This document shows, in pieces, positions 9,714 through 21,130 of a stretch of 64,000 bases of DNA. The notes beneath the pieces were generated by a model, which had not been told where the DNA came from, did not search any database, and was given only the letters and a program-made list of their open reading frames with translations. The translations under genes and the position numbers were made by a program. The stretch is from positions 1 through 64,000 of the forward strand of contig JAMXBD010000430.1 of the NCBI GenBank assembly GCA_024138025.1, read 5' to 3'. Source of the stretch: Combretum micranthum. Taxonomy: Eukaryota; Streptophyta; Magnoliopsida; Myrtales; Combretaceae. How positions within the stretch are numbered: position 1 is the stretch's first letter; each line of letters starts with the position of its first letter.

Positions 9714-12283
9714 TATAAGAAAATAAATTTATTTATTTCATTCTATTTAATGCCATCCATTCCATTTAGAATGAATGGAATAATTCATGCATATCAAACT
9801 TCACATGAAAGACTTGAATGTTTACCACATAAGGTTCTAGGAGTCATTTAATTGCTTTGCTAACCCCAGATGGTATGCCTAATGATCAATTAAATCTTTT
9901 AGCGGGTGGGCCTAAAAGCCTTTAAATCTTGTGACCTTTGACATGCCAGATGACCATATAACTCGGTCTCACTTAGGGGCGGGCTTTAAAACTTCTATTT
10001 ACCTGACACCCCTCCAAGATCATTGCACAAATAATCATCAATAATATATTATAAGCTTTGTATATAATTTTCTTTTTGCAATTTAGGTAAGCGAGTTTGA
10101 TACGTAGCATTTTGTGATTTTTTCTTGTCCTTTTGATGTAGGGAGCATGATATAATTAATTGGAATATATAGGTAAAAAGATTTTTTCCCCCTTTTCCAA
10201 AGAAAATTCTATTCCTGAGCCGCAATCAACCAGGGTCTGATTAAAGGGGTTCAGGAAAAAATAGTTTCCTAACATCTTTGCTCATCTCCTTTTGTCCTGT
10301 ATAAGTATAGCTATCCAATCAGTTTAGATCTTGGATTTTTAACTTATAAACAAAAACAAAAATAAAAAAAGCCAAAATTGTTCAATCCTACTTAATAAAC
10401 TAGTAAGAGATTAAGGTAATAGCTTGTAATTTTTAGTTTGGTTTCGTTATATCATTAAACACTTTAAATTGATTTCTATTGTACTCGAAACATTTAATAT
10501 TTTTTTATGCTAACTTTTTTAATTAATTTTTTAATAATATTACTAGCCGGACGGTTCTATACATACCAGCTTCAAATATAAGACAAGACAAATAAAATAA
10601 AATATTAAGCCTGTAAATGCAAATCTTTTTAGCTATATAAAATTTATGCACATGTCCTGATTCCTGAATTCTGAATCCTGTTACGTGCTCTGGGAGACAT
10701 CCATGAAGACCATTCATCGTTCAATATGATAATACCAAACAGCCACCTTAAAAACGGCACTTTATTAAATTAAATAAATAGATAACAATAAACAAACGTA
10801 ATAAAGACGTAAAATCTTGTTTCTAACAATGTCAAAATCACATCACAATCAAGATGATCTGAAAAGCCACGAACCGTCCACCTATTAGAAATGTCACGTG
10901 GTTTGCCAAATCCTAAATTTCCTAATTGGATAAGATCAGATTATATTTGTATGGTATCACATAATCATACATGCATGCACAGGTAATGTAATGGTCTGGC
11001 TTCTTCAGACAGGCCCATCCATCCAGTTTCACCCATCACATGACCATCTCTCATTTGTGTATATCTTCAGGACCCATCATCACTTTCCATGTCTGGAGCA
11101 CAGACAGCAAAACCAAGTTGAAGTTTTGGATATAAAAAAATATTGGAACCTTTGCTTGTGTTTCTTTTTATATTTTTTCGCTAGCCATATTCTGGGATTT
11201 GAGATCAAAACCTTAAATATTAGTGCTTGAAAGCGAGTTGTGCTGAAAATTGCTTCACTAGTTGGTTTTTGTGGATGGGAGATTTTTATGGTGTGTTGGT
11301 CTTTATATTAAAATTGTAATGTTTTATTTTGTTCTTCATTTTTTTTGTGGATATTAAAATATATGGGATTAAGTACAAAAATTTTTGAAAAAAAAAAAAA
11401 AAATGTTGTCAGGCTGTGTGTGTCACGTGTGCGTGTTTTGGTGAATAAGCCGGCTGTTGTGTTAGAAAATAAGCATAGGTGGCATTTTTTATCTATTTAT
11501 AAATTTTCATAATTTTTCTTTTTCTTTTTGGGTTTAAAATTTGTCGGAAAGAAGATAGTTTTGGAGTGAACGGTATGCAATATCCATCTGTCCCATAATG
11601 CATGCTTTGGTTCTTTCATGGTCTATCGATGACTGAAACCCTTCTTTGCTTCTTCCCAGTTGATTCATCACCAATTGTTGGTGGGTCGATTTTATTTTAT
11701 ATTTTTTGGCATTTTTAATTCATCAGGTGATTATCATAAATATACTCCTTCGCATAATCCAAGTTTAAAAACTTGGGTTTTGATTCGTTTTGATTCATTT
11801 TGATATAAGTTGAAATTATCATCCTTTTGTTAGAATGGCATTTGGATCGAGTTTCTTATTTAGTTTTTATTTGTATGTGTACTGTGTTTCTAGGACTTAA
11901 GGTAAAAATGTTGATATGTTGGTTTTTGTTTGTTGATGTTATTGTTCAATTCAATCCCTATTGGTGAGGGAGGGGGTTGGTTTTGGTTGTGATTTTGTCA
12001 GAGTTTTTTCCGAATTTCAAGCGGATCTGATGCTAAAAATAGGGGTCTTTGTTTGTAACACAAAATGACTTGGCAGGTTGAATCATGTTATTTGTCCATT
12101 TTTTCCGTTAAGCATAGATATGACTTTTTTTTTAGTTTGGTCGGATGCGACTTCTTTTTTTAACGTTGTGTTACTTATGAAACAGGTTTGCCTTGTCTGC
12201 CTGTTCCTTATCCATATTGTCCTTTAGATGCCACAATCTTGATTAATATTGAAGGGTTCCGGTGAGGATTGAGTTCCTGAATA
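9714..12283. other. Upstream region of gene 1
   Basis: No other gene is seen. AT-rich sequence with two CACGTG G-box cores at 10895-10900 and 11424-11429, about 1.39 and 0.86 kb before the ATG at 12284. A good 3' splice site (TATGAAACAG, ending 12185) lies about 100 bp before the ATG and suggests the 5' UTR is spliced, but I could not place the donor. Transcription start is not identifiable. Confidence 0.4.
10895..11429 (+). promoter_or_regulatory. Two G-box (CACGTG) cores upstream of gene 1
   Basis: TCACGTGG at 10894-10901 and TCACGTGT at 11423-11430 match the core bound by plant bZIP and bHLH factors. Whether they act on the gene starting at 12284 is unknown. The hexamer is expected a few times by chance in a window this size. 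Confidence 0.25.
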
Positions 12284-15200
12284 ATGGAGAGGCTGTACGG
12301 GGTACCAAACGGTGATGCAGCCAATCATGGCGTCCAGATTGTCAGATACTCTCCTTACCAAGCCTCTATCACATCCTTATTCCCTTGGTTTGATTTGAGG
12401 GTGTTCTATGTGAGGATAAGTAACTTCCGGGTTGATCATTCGACTCCAGAATTGCTTACTGTAAATCATATTCCTTTAAGTCTTGACACCGTATTGGAGG
12501 TTAATGGAGTTAGAAGTGGCGTTTACACCGACGGTGCAATCTCAGTTCTTAGAAGGGATAGGGATAAAAAATCCGAAGAAGCTACATTTGTCAGTACGGA
12601 TAGTATAAGGCTGACAGGAAGTGTGAAATTTGAGGTACTGCATAAGGAGGATCTCATTTTGTCTGGGATTTTGGAGATGTCTAATAGCAATGGTTTCACT
12701 GGTGAGTCAAAAGGTAATGTGAAGAGATGGAACATGAACTGTGAGTCGGAAATCACTGTAGGTTCGAGTTTTTTGAAGGGAGATCATTCAGCTGGATCTG
12801 AATCGCCTGCCCCAATCATTGAGGTTTATGTTGCTGGGAGCTTCTCTGGAACGCCAATCATCCTGACAAAGACTTTGAAGATCAGTTCACGCAAGAAGCA
12901 GAACAGGAAAAGCATGCTGGATGCTATTCCAGAAAATGAAACAACAGAGTTTCAACAAGAGGAGCCTCCAGAAAATGATCTACAGGTAATTAAATAATGC
13001 ACAAGAGTTCAATTACTGAACTGGAGATTATTATGTTAGGTTCATCTGCATATCATGTGGTGCCTTTGCACATTACTGGTGCTGATTATGGGTGAAGTTA
13101 TTGACTGATTGAATCCCGAGCTGAGTTGTGCTAGATCCTTGTTTGTGTTCATGGTACCAACATGCTTCCTATGCTGAAGCATTCCTCTTTTCCGAAAGGA
13201 CCCATATCTTTAAGAAAGTGATGTTTGTTTGCAATTGGAATCTTATCCTAACTCTGTTGTGCCAGGATGGGCAGGGCACAAGAGATTATATTGATGGATA
13301 TTGCAGTGATAATCAAAGTGATCCCATCGCCTTCATCAATGATTTAACATCCATCCGTTTGTGGCTTCTGCTATCCATGGGCCTCAACTATTCTATATGT
13401 AGGTATAGGCAGAACGCTATCTAGTATATCCATTAGAGGGACCACGTGCTTCTGCCCATTTCTTATCAATGACAAAATTTTGATTTGTTATGCTCAATTC
13501 ATCTATAGAAAACGATTCCTTTGATTTGGCATTCCTTATCAGTTCCTGACCTGTTTGGTTTGGTATAGTTGAATGCCAGTTGCTCCTCTTGCTGATGATT
13601 ATGAATACTCTGTAAGTACATGTCATTTTGATTGACTTATGGGGAATTTAGCAGATTTTGCCTTGGTCACCAATACCCTTCTTAGTGTAACTATACTGCA
13701 TTGTTCCATGGTGTCTGATCATCCATGGAAAATGGCATTTCATGCTGACTTTGTAGGACGAATCACTTGCTTGATATGTCTGATAAAGTTTCGATTTCTC
13801 TGAAATGATTCACCATCGACTTCTGATGGACTGAGATGAGCTATTATGGATTTTAAACCTCATTTCTAATTTAACTTCTGAAATTGATAAAATCATCTCT
13901 TTCCTTCCTCTCTATATGTATGTCCTTTGGTTCGAAGACACTGTTTGGGCAAGCTATAATGCCTGCAACCATGTATCGCAATGTTGCATATAGAGGCTAA
14001 AGAGGTGCCATAGTTCAGTGCTAACTACAGAAGCGGACTGCCAACTACCTAATTTACGCTTGATTATGTGATGCAATAGATGAAGTCACCATATAAGATG
14101 CGTCTTATAAAGAAAGCAGCTAATCCTTTAAAATCATAAGTATAAGATGTATCTTATATACCGTGAAGGCCTAAATTAATTAGTTGATAATTATTGACCC
14201 CATTGTTAACAATTTTTTCTTTTTTTTTCACTATCTATAGTGTTACTAATCTAAAACTCAATATCTACGTTATTTCTAAGATAAAAATGGAAAGTTCTCT
14301 AATAAAAAGAATTTCTATGTGGAAATTCATCATGTCAACCTGAATTTTCCCTTCCATGATGAAAGATACAAGTCCTCTTTTGAGAAACTGTTCTTGTTTC
14401 AAGTCCTCCTTCAGAAAACTATTCTCATTTTTCCGCTTGGATAACTTTCAGGACAACTTGTCTAAGATTCTTATTCTTGCTGATTATGCACCGATGATGG
14501 TTGTTGAATTGATGAGATGGCATGTGCTAGATGCTCTTGTTTGTCAATTAGCAAAGCATTGTTAAGATAGGGCAACTTTTCATACTAGGGTGTCAGAATT
14601 TCTCAAATTACTTTTAATGTGCTGGATTGAAGGCTATATTCTGCTAATGTATTTTAGTTAAATATTGAATAATTTAATTATATCGACATACTGTTTATCT
14701 GAAGGTTTGCATAACATGATAATTCAGTGACAATAGCTAGACTTTTTGAAGAGCCAACCAACAGCTAGGCCTTATCCAATTGATAGGGGCAAGTAAAGGC
14801 CAACTTGTTATATGGTTCTTTATCTTATGCTTCTCCAATGCTGTCTCAATCCCTTAGAAGGCTGTTTGCATGTTATGCTAGTTGATTTTTTTATACCATG
14901 TACATTTAGCATTTATGTCTTGGGAACGGCCAATATTAGTTCTCTTCAATTTCGGACTAGAATCACATGAAAATCTAAGTGGCAAATGGTAAAATAGATG
15001 AATCAACCGTGTTTATTTCCGACAATCTGATCATCATGCCAAACATATCTATTTCTAATTTCCTTGAAAACTGCATCAATCATAGTTTTTTCTTTGACGA
15101 TGCTAAAGCGCTCAAGGAATTCAAGATAATTGGACTTCATGTAGATATAGGAATCCAATGACCAATATATTGAAGATTTATTTAGTACATGTCTTATGAT

Positions 15201-15545
15201 TCAAAGAACATAAAATAAAAATGTCTTTCTCCTTGTCATGATATCAAGCTGACTTTTTTCATTTTCTCTTTTCTATGTGTTCTTAATACTGTGGTGATAT
15301 ATAAATTATTGCAGGTAGTAGATTACAGACAATATAAGACAGATGACTATGAAGACTATCGCAATTTGTATTGGAGATCGGAATTCATGGACAGCGAAGA
15401 TGGGGAACTCTCCTGGTTCAATGCAGGAGTGAGAGTAGGAGTTGGAATTGGGCTTGGAATTTGCGTCGGTCTTGGTGTAGGTGTGGGCTTGCTTGTCCGG
15501 ACTTACCAAACAACCACCAGGAATTTCAGGCGATGGCTCATTTGA
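12284..15545 (+). CDS. Conserved plant protein of unknown function, At1g01500-like
   Basis: Two coding exons, 12284-12985 and 15315-15545, with GT-AG borders (CTACAG/GTAATT and TTGCAG/GTAGTA, phase 0), give 310 residues. I recognise the family from the N-terminus (MERLYGVPNGD, HGVQIVRYSPYQASI), the SLFPWFDLRVFYVRISNF block and the C-terminal DYRQYKTDDYEDYRNLYW plus EDGELSWFNAGVRVGVG. Arabidopsis At1g01500 is of similar length and has been labelled an erythronate-4-phosphate dehydrogenase family protein, but no nucleotide-binding or dehydrogenase motif is visible, so that name should not be carried over. Residues about 1-175 look like a beta-rich globular domain, 200-235 are charged and probably disordered, and about 274-296 are a glycine/valine-rich hydrophobic segment followed by a basic tail (RNFRRW), suggesting a tail anchor. 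The start is the first ATG of the open frame and matches the conserved N-terminus. Function unknown. Confidence 0.92.
12986..15314 (+). other. Single intron of the At1g01500-like gene
   Basis: 2,329 bp, GTAATT donor and TTATTGCAG acceptor. It holds no recognised gene; open frames inside are short and unsupported. It is less AT-rich than the intergenic DNA around it, and a 14130-14290 stretch has MITE-like T/A runs. Confidence 0.8.
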
Positions 15546-15925
15546 CCTCTCACTTCCAAGTTGAACTAGAAAGTTGTTAAATCCTGAGGCTGGATGCTGC
15601 TGTGCAATTGTTTTTTATCAGTCCAATAAGCTTCTCTGGCAGAAGATTTTGACACTACACTTTGTTCTGTATACCTAACAGGAACTGCTTTAGTATTAGT
15701 GTTGGTCCGTAAAAGTTTCTAAAGCTGTATGATCCCTGTCTAGTTTAAGAGGGTCAACTAGCTTTCCAGATGCACTTGTTCAGGGAAATTCAGTACCTGG
15801 AATTGGTCTCCAGGTTATACGTATTTTATGTCTTGTATAATTTTGTTTCACACTGTAAATAAGATTAATTTTGTTGGATGATGATATCTGGCAGCTGTAT
15901 TATATAAGCGTGTGGCCATGGTCAG
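15546..15925 (+). other. 3' UTR and downstream of gene 1
   Basis: Follows the TGA at 15543-15545. AATAAG near 15858, in a T-rich context, is a plausible near-upstream polyadenylation element. No other gene is seen. Confidence 0.4.
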
Positions 15926-15945
15926 TGCCGGGTCTTGACCCGGCA
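15926..15945. repeat. GC-rich perfect palindrome, 9-bp arms
   Basis: TGCCGGGTC and its exact reverse complement GACCCGGCA are separated by TT. It stands out in AT-rich DNA just downstream of gene 1. It could be a terminator-like hairpin or a relic of a mobile element; role unknown. Confidence 0.8.
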
Positions 15946-15982
15946 ATTCCAAATTCCAAGAGTATGGAACCAAAAGTATATC

Positions 15983-16280
15983 GGATAAATTATACCGGAA
16001 TGTCATAATATTTGGTGTAAGTATATTTAAGATCATAATATTTTAAGTGGCTTAAAGGATATCACAATGTTTAAAGAAGTTGGTCAATTGAGGTCTCTAT
16101 TGACACATGTCATAATATATCAGATCTTCTGAGTTTTAATTAAATATTTTTTTTATTTATATGTGTTAATAGAGATCTTAATTAATCCACTTCTTTAAAC
16201 ATTGTGATCTTTTTTGAACCACTCAAAACGTTGTGAATTCACCTCAAATGTTATGATCTTTTGGAGTAATGGAATTAAAC
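15983..16280. mobile_element. MITE with long imperfect inverted repeats (family A, copy 1)
   Basis: The two halves are inverted copies over more than 100 bp. The TCACAATGTTTAAAGAAGT block at 16062 is mirrored by ACTTCTTTAAACATTGTGA ending near 16207, with the spacer TTTTAATTAAATATTTTTTT at the centre. The outer end GGATAAATTATACCGGAA matches the terminus of the clearer copy at 56464-56828. No coding capacity, so it would be mobilised in trans, if at all. Confidence 0.75.
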
Positions 16281-17334
16281 ATGAATTGAGTAGAAGAGAT
16301 CATGATTGTCAAACATGCGAGTCTACTCGTACGTTTCTATGAGTTTACAAGTTGATGATAATATTTCCATTCAATTCGTAAAAAAAATCGTTTTTTGAGT
16401 AAACTCGTAAGTAGAATCGTAGAATCGTAAGTAGATTCGTAGTAAAATCGTAAAGTTGTAATTTTACACTTTTTTTTTATATTTGAAATTTAAAAATGAA
16501 AAAATTTAATATATTTAAATTTAGAATTAAATATATTAATAATTTTTTACTCCCAATTCTACTTCTCTTTTAATAATTTTTTACATGTTATATTTCGTTA
16601 CTTCTCATAAATCATGTGTAGTATAGTATTGATTCATTCGAACCCACACATCTATGAAGTCTTAAAGCATGAAAATTTTCATGTAGAATTATGCTCAAAC
16701 AATAGTATGAACAATGTCAAGCGAGTTTACAACTTTGTAAATGAAATACGCTAAACTCTCATTTAGTTAATTTAGAAATGGTTTAATTAAATAATATAGT
16801 AGATAGTTAATTTTGAACATAGTTATACAATTTAAATAAATGAAATGGGTAGATAATAGAGAAAGGAATATAAATTTTGTTATAATTAAATTAATAAATA
16901 AGTTCAATTGAGATTTGAGATTTAAAATACTCTTTTAAATCGTTCATATGTCTAAATGAATTTTTCTTTAAGAATCAAATTTCTCATTTAATTCAAATTA
17001 TTCATTGAGACTCCTTTTTCTTCAATTAAAAGTTCTTAAATCTCAAAACAAATATCTTAAATGTTTTACAAACTCTTAAACCCTAAAACTTTAGTTATCT
17101 TTTATTTTGTAAAATCTTATTAATTTTTGAAATTAATTACTAGTTTAAAAATATCAGTTTTAAACCCGAACCCTAATCAAATATAAAAATTTCATAAATT
17201 AAAATTTTAAATTATGTTTTTATATCAAATTATAAGTTCCTAATATATATGTTCTCAAATTTTTTCCTAATTATTTTCAAAACTAAAGATAATTATTAGA
17301 AAGTTTTAAACTCAGTATCCTATTCTAAATTAAC
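16281..17334. other. Intergenic with AATCGTA micro-repeats
   Basis: 16403-16460 contains repeated units of the type AATCGTAAGTAG and AATCGTAG. The rest is very AT-rich and holds no recognised gene. Confidence 0.55.
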
Positions 17335-17597
17335 TTTAATTTTTTTTACTTTTCTTTATTCTTATCTTCTCTCTCGCTCCTCCTTTTTCCTTCATTTGCT
17401 GCCCTCTTCTCTTTCTTTCCCGTTTTCTTTCCTTCCCTTCTTCCTTTCTCTTCTTTTCTCTTTTCTTTCCTTGAATTCAGCCATCAAATCTCAATTTGCA
17501 AGAAGGACAAAAGAAGAATTAAAGTAGAAGATGAGATAGGAGAAGAGATATCAAGTTAAAATTGGAGAAGAAGAAGAAGAAAAAGAAGAAGATCAAT
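17335..17597 (+). repeat. Long pyrimidine tract followed by purine tract
   Basis: About 17335-17472 is almost pure C/T on the plus strand (CTTCTCTTTCTTTCCCG-type), and about 17498-17597 is rich in GAAGAAGAA. Such tracts are common in 5' leader regions of plant genes and LTR elements, but no open frame follows, and the frames nearby are unsupported. Confidence 0.7.
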
Positions 17598-17599
17598 TG

Positions 17600-18310
17600 C
17601 TTGTTATTGCTTTAAAGCTAAGTATATTTGTTTTATATTGTTTTGATTCTTGTTTTTTGTATATATATGATGAAATAAAGTTAGATTAAAGTAGAAATTG
17701 TGATGAAGTTGGTGAATGAGAGATATATGTTGTTTATGCATTATTGAGGAAGATGATGAATAGTAGTTGTGGTGTTTGATGGATGAATTGATGGTGTTTG
17801 ATGTTGTTGAATGAATATAAAAGTGTTAGAAATATGAAACTAGTTTGTGTGATGTTTAGATGATGTTTTGATAGAAGTAAAATGTGTGAAAGTGTTAAAA
17901 AAGAAGAAAGAAAACATGACAAGTTGTAAGGTTCCAAACACCTTGTCAAACGGCCCGTTTGGAGGAGTATGATAATTTATGAGTAAGGATTTTCGGTTGA
18001 AACAGCCTGTTTGGTGGGGTGTTGCACTCTCGAATCATTTTTGAGTAAAATCCTTGGATTGAAATGGCCTTTCAAACTGCCCTGTTTGGTTTTCCCTACT
18101 GCAATATTGTTTCGTATTTTGCCTATAACTTTTTCATCCGATCTCGGATTGAGGTGATTCAAATTGTGTTTGAAAGATTTAAAAGAAATCTACAACTTTT
18201 ATGTTTTAAGTTTTCACAAATTCAAAAATTTAAAGGCCGAAATTTCTTTCTAGCTCCTATGTTTTCCAAACAAAGTAAAAAACTTGTTTTACTAGTTAAA
18301 TGTTTGTAGT
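17600..18310. other. Intergenic, nothing recognised
   Basis: AT-rich, with TGTTTGATG/GATGTTG micro-repeats near 17745-17870. Two related blocks, CGGCCCGTTTGGAGGAGTAT (17952) and ACAGCCTGTTTGGTGGGGTG (18002), occur 50 bp apart. Open frames here are not gene-like. Confidence 0.45.
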
Positions 18311-18720
18311 TAAGTATAAAATGAATCTTTTTGAGCTAAAATGAAATAGATAAATGATAATTGATGTGTTATACTTGTTGAATGATATAATTAAGCATAA
18401 GTTTAGTGAATTTAAAGACTTAATAAATAAATTTGATTAAATATAAGGTTAGATATAAAATGAACCTAGTTAATAATCTAAGTTCAACTTGGCTTAATGA
18501 ACTTGAATCAACTAAAATGGATTAGATTTATTAGGATTAATCAACTTGGTTAAGATCAAGTTAATATAGACTTAAGTGAATATAAATCTTAGATATAAAA
18601 TGAACTTAATTAATCACTCTTAGTCGAACTTAACAAATTAGACTTTAGTAAGCTAAAATGGAATAGATTGATATGATTAATTCTAATCAATTTGGATGAG
18701 TTTAATAGCTAATAATTGGA
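18311..18720. repeat. Degenerate tandem repeat, about 140-bp unit, three copies
   Basis: Units share TATAAAATGAA, later AACTAAAATGGATTAGAT and AGGATTAATCAACTTGG-like sequence. The anchor AGATATAAAATGAAC is at 18451 and 18591 (exactly 140 bp apart), with a more diverged TAAGTATAAAATGAA at 18311. The unit length is in the range seen for subtelomeric or centromeric satellites, but three copies are not a satellite array. Confidence 0.75.
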
Positions 18721-20689
18721 TTGGAATGATATATTAGGATAACCTTAGTATAACATAGGGAATATGTTGTTTCAAATATCTATTTGCTTAAGAAATGAAT
18801 GTTTTTTAATATGAACGCTTTGTTGATTGCTTTTGTAATAAAATAATATAATCAATCTGAAAAAAAATACTTTGACAGACAAAGGAGAACTGTCAGTATT
18901 TTGGTGGAGTGGTCTTCGTAGTCATGGCAGGGTTCCAAATTAGTGTATGATCAAATAGGATTAAAAAAAAATAAGATTTTTGTAATTAGATAGTTAATTT
19001 AAATGCTTATATGAGTTTAATTATTGAATAGATACATGGATAACTGAATTATCAGTTGAGATGGCGTCTAAGCCTCTGTTTGGATTTCATATAAAAGGTA
19101 TACAGTAAATGGTTGATTGCTTGCCTAGGATAAACATATCTTAACTTAACTCTAATTCAAGAAAACTTAAGCTTTGTTTGAATTGGTTGTGTTTTTCACC
19201 ATTGAGTCCGATCCAGGGAGCAACAACCCTGTTAATGAGGTTAACATGGTAGTTTGGGTGCTTAGGCCACTTAATCATGATGCAATGACCTTTCTTAGTG
19301 ACTTAGCAGGTAATTGATAGGGAGTATCGTATCATTATAACATTTTATTATTCTTAAAATGATATAATATGATTTAGTTCACATTTATGGGGATGATTGA
19401 ACTAGGTGATATTATTGATTAAGTTAAATAAAGTTGATAATGATTATAAACCCTAGAGGAAATTACTTTTTTATTATGAGGATTTATCAGAGATATAAAT
19501 ATTCGAACTGCTTATATCAACCTATATCAACCTCCTTAATAGCTGTGGCTACTTAGGAACCCCAGATTCCCATTGGCTTGTCTCGAAGTGTGAGTGCTCT
19601 AGTGTTAATTTGTTTACTTTTAATTGAAGATAATTAACTTGTTGTTTGTGCATTGCATTTAGTTAGGCGTGTGTGCCATTTCGTGTGTGCCTGTGTTGCT
19701 ATGTACTGAGCTTCGGCTCATTATTGTTGTTATTGTCCTTTTTCCAAGTTTTGAATTGATGATTGATGAGGATGAATGTGATGTGATGGTGTGTTGTTGT
19801 TATTGTTGAATAATGTTGGTGATGATGATGGTGTGGTTGATGATGATGATGCATGACTCGGGTTTTGGACAATCCTGAAGATATTGAGAGGAGAAGTGTA
19901 GTGAGTTTTGGATCACGAAATTCTTTTGTATTTATTTTTATTTTGTTTTGTTTAAAATTAGGATTTGTAATATTCTTTTATGGGACCTGTGGAGCCTAAA
20001 TGTTTTGTAATTGCTGATCTACTCATCAGAGTAGATTATAAAATGATTTTATAAAGTTTTGTTTCTTAGAAAGTTGGATTTGTAATATTTCTTAAAGGAG
20101 CTTGTTGGTGCCCATGCTTTGTAATTAAGCTTTTGTAAAGCTTTGTTTACGCGAAAGTTCTTCTACTTGAGTGAGTGGAAGTTTTTAAATGTTTTTATTT
20201 AGAAATTGTTTTATAAAATTGATTTTCCACTACTAAATTCAGTTATTCAAGAATCTAATTAAACGATTTCATAACCCAAAATTGAGTAGCAATGTTCAAT
20301 ATAAACATATCATTCTAGGAAGCTTAAGCGTGTAATACTTAGGTATTATACGTGGCGGTAATGCTTTGATCAAATTCAGGGCTATAGTAAAATTGGACAT
20401 CGACTATATATAATTAATGTGACATCTACCCACACTACAATTGTCTAGTACTTTTGCTATTGCCATCATTATTATTAGATAACTTTAAAACTATAAGTAC
20501 ATATCATTTATAAATCTTGAAGGAGTTAATTTAGTATGGTGACAAACAATGAAAATGTGTATATACATATGGTGATAGTGATGGGACCAAAGAATCAAAA
20601 CACCATGCCAAAAACCTAAGAAAAAAATGGAGTTGGCTAGAAGATAAGATAATCGAAAATTTTCAAGGTTGTAAGCAAGTTTGGAAAGA
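18721..20689. other. Intergenic, possible LTR debris
   Basis: No gene is seen. Around 19680-19740 (TGTACTGAGCTTCGGCTCA followed by T/G-rich sequence), the pattern recalls LTR ends of plant gypsy elements. Similar loose patterns occur near 2160-2290 and 37540-37640. No second LTR or coding domain was found. Confidence 0.3.
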
Positions 20690-21130
20690 CGGATGATGGA
20701 ATGATTTGTAAATGAAAAATTGTAAAAGGGAAAAATATGGAGTAGAAGAATTATTGAGGAATTAGAGTCCCTCCATATACTTGGATAATGAAAGGGAGAA
20801 AATGGATGTAATATTGATTATTATAACAGAAAAAATAAGATATAATAGTAAACTACTTGTATCTCCCTAAAAAATAATAAAATAATTAAAAAAAAGAAAA
20901 ATATAAAAGTAATTTTTAAAAAATTGTTCCCCTTTCCCTCCCAATTCTCTCTTTTAGAGGGGACCCAAAAAAAAAAATGAGACCTAGGGTAATTATTTTA
21001 TTAATTTTACCTGTCTTCCTGGTTTAAAATAAATAAAGAGATGGAATTTAATCCCTTTTATTTCCTCCTTCCAAATGATTCCCTCCTTATTCCCCAATAC
21101 AAGCTCTAAAATCCAGCTGCCCAAATTGGA
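20690..21130 (+). repeat. Dispersed repeat B, copy 1
   Basis: Shares an ordered series of blocks with 46370-46730: GATTATTATAACAGAAAAAATAAG-like, ATATAAAAGTAATTT, a CTCTTTTAGAGGGGA-like turn, then GATGGAATTTAATCCC. Both copies are in the same orientation. Probably a MITE or other short mobile element; termini not resolved. Confidence 0.5.

Noticed and set aside
12523..12756. Minus-strand open frame inside gene 1
   Set aside because: It is antisense to a well-supported exon and has no domain.
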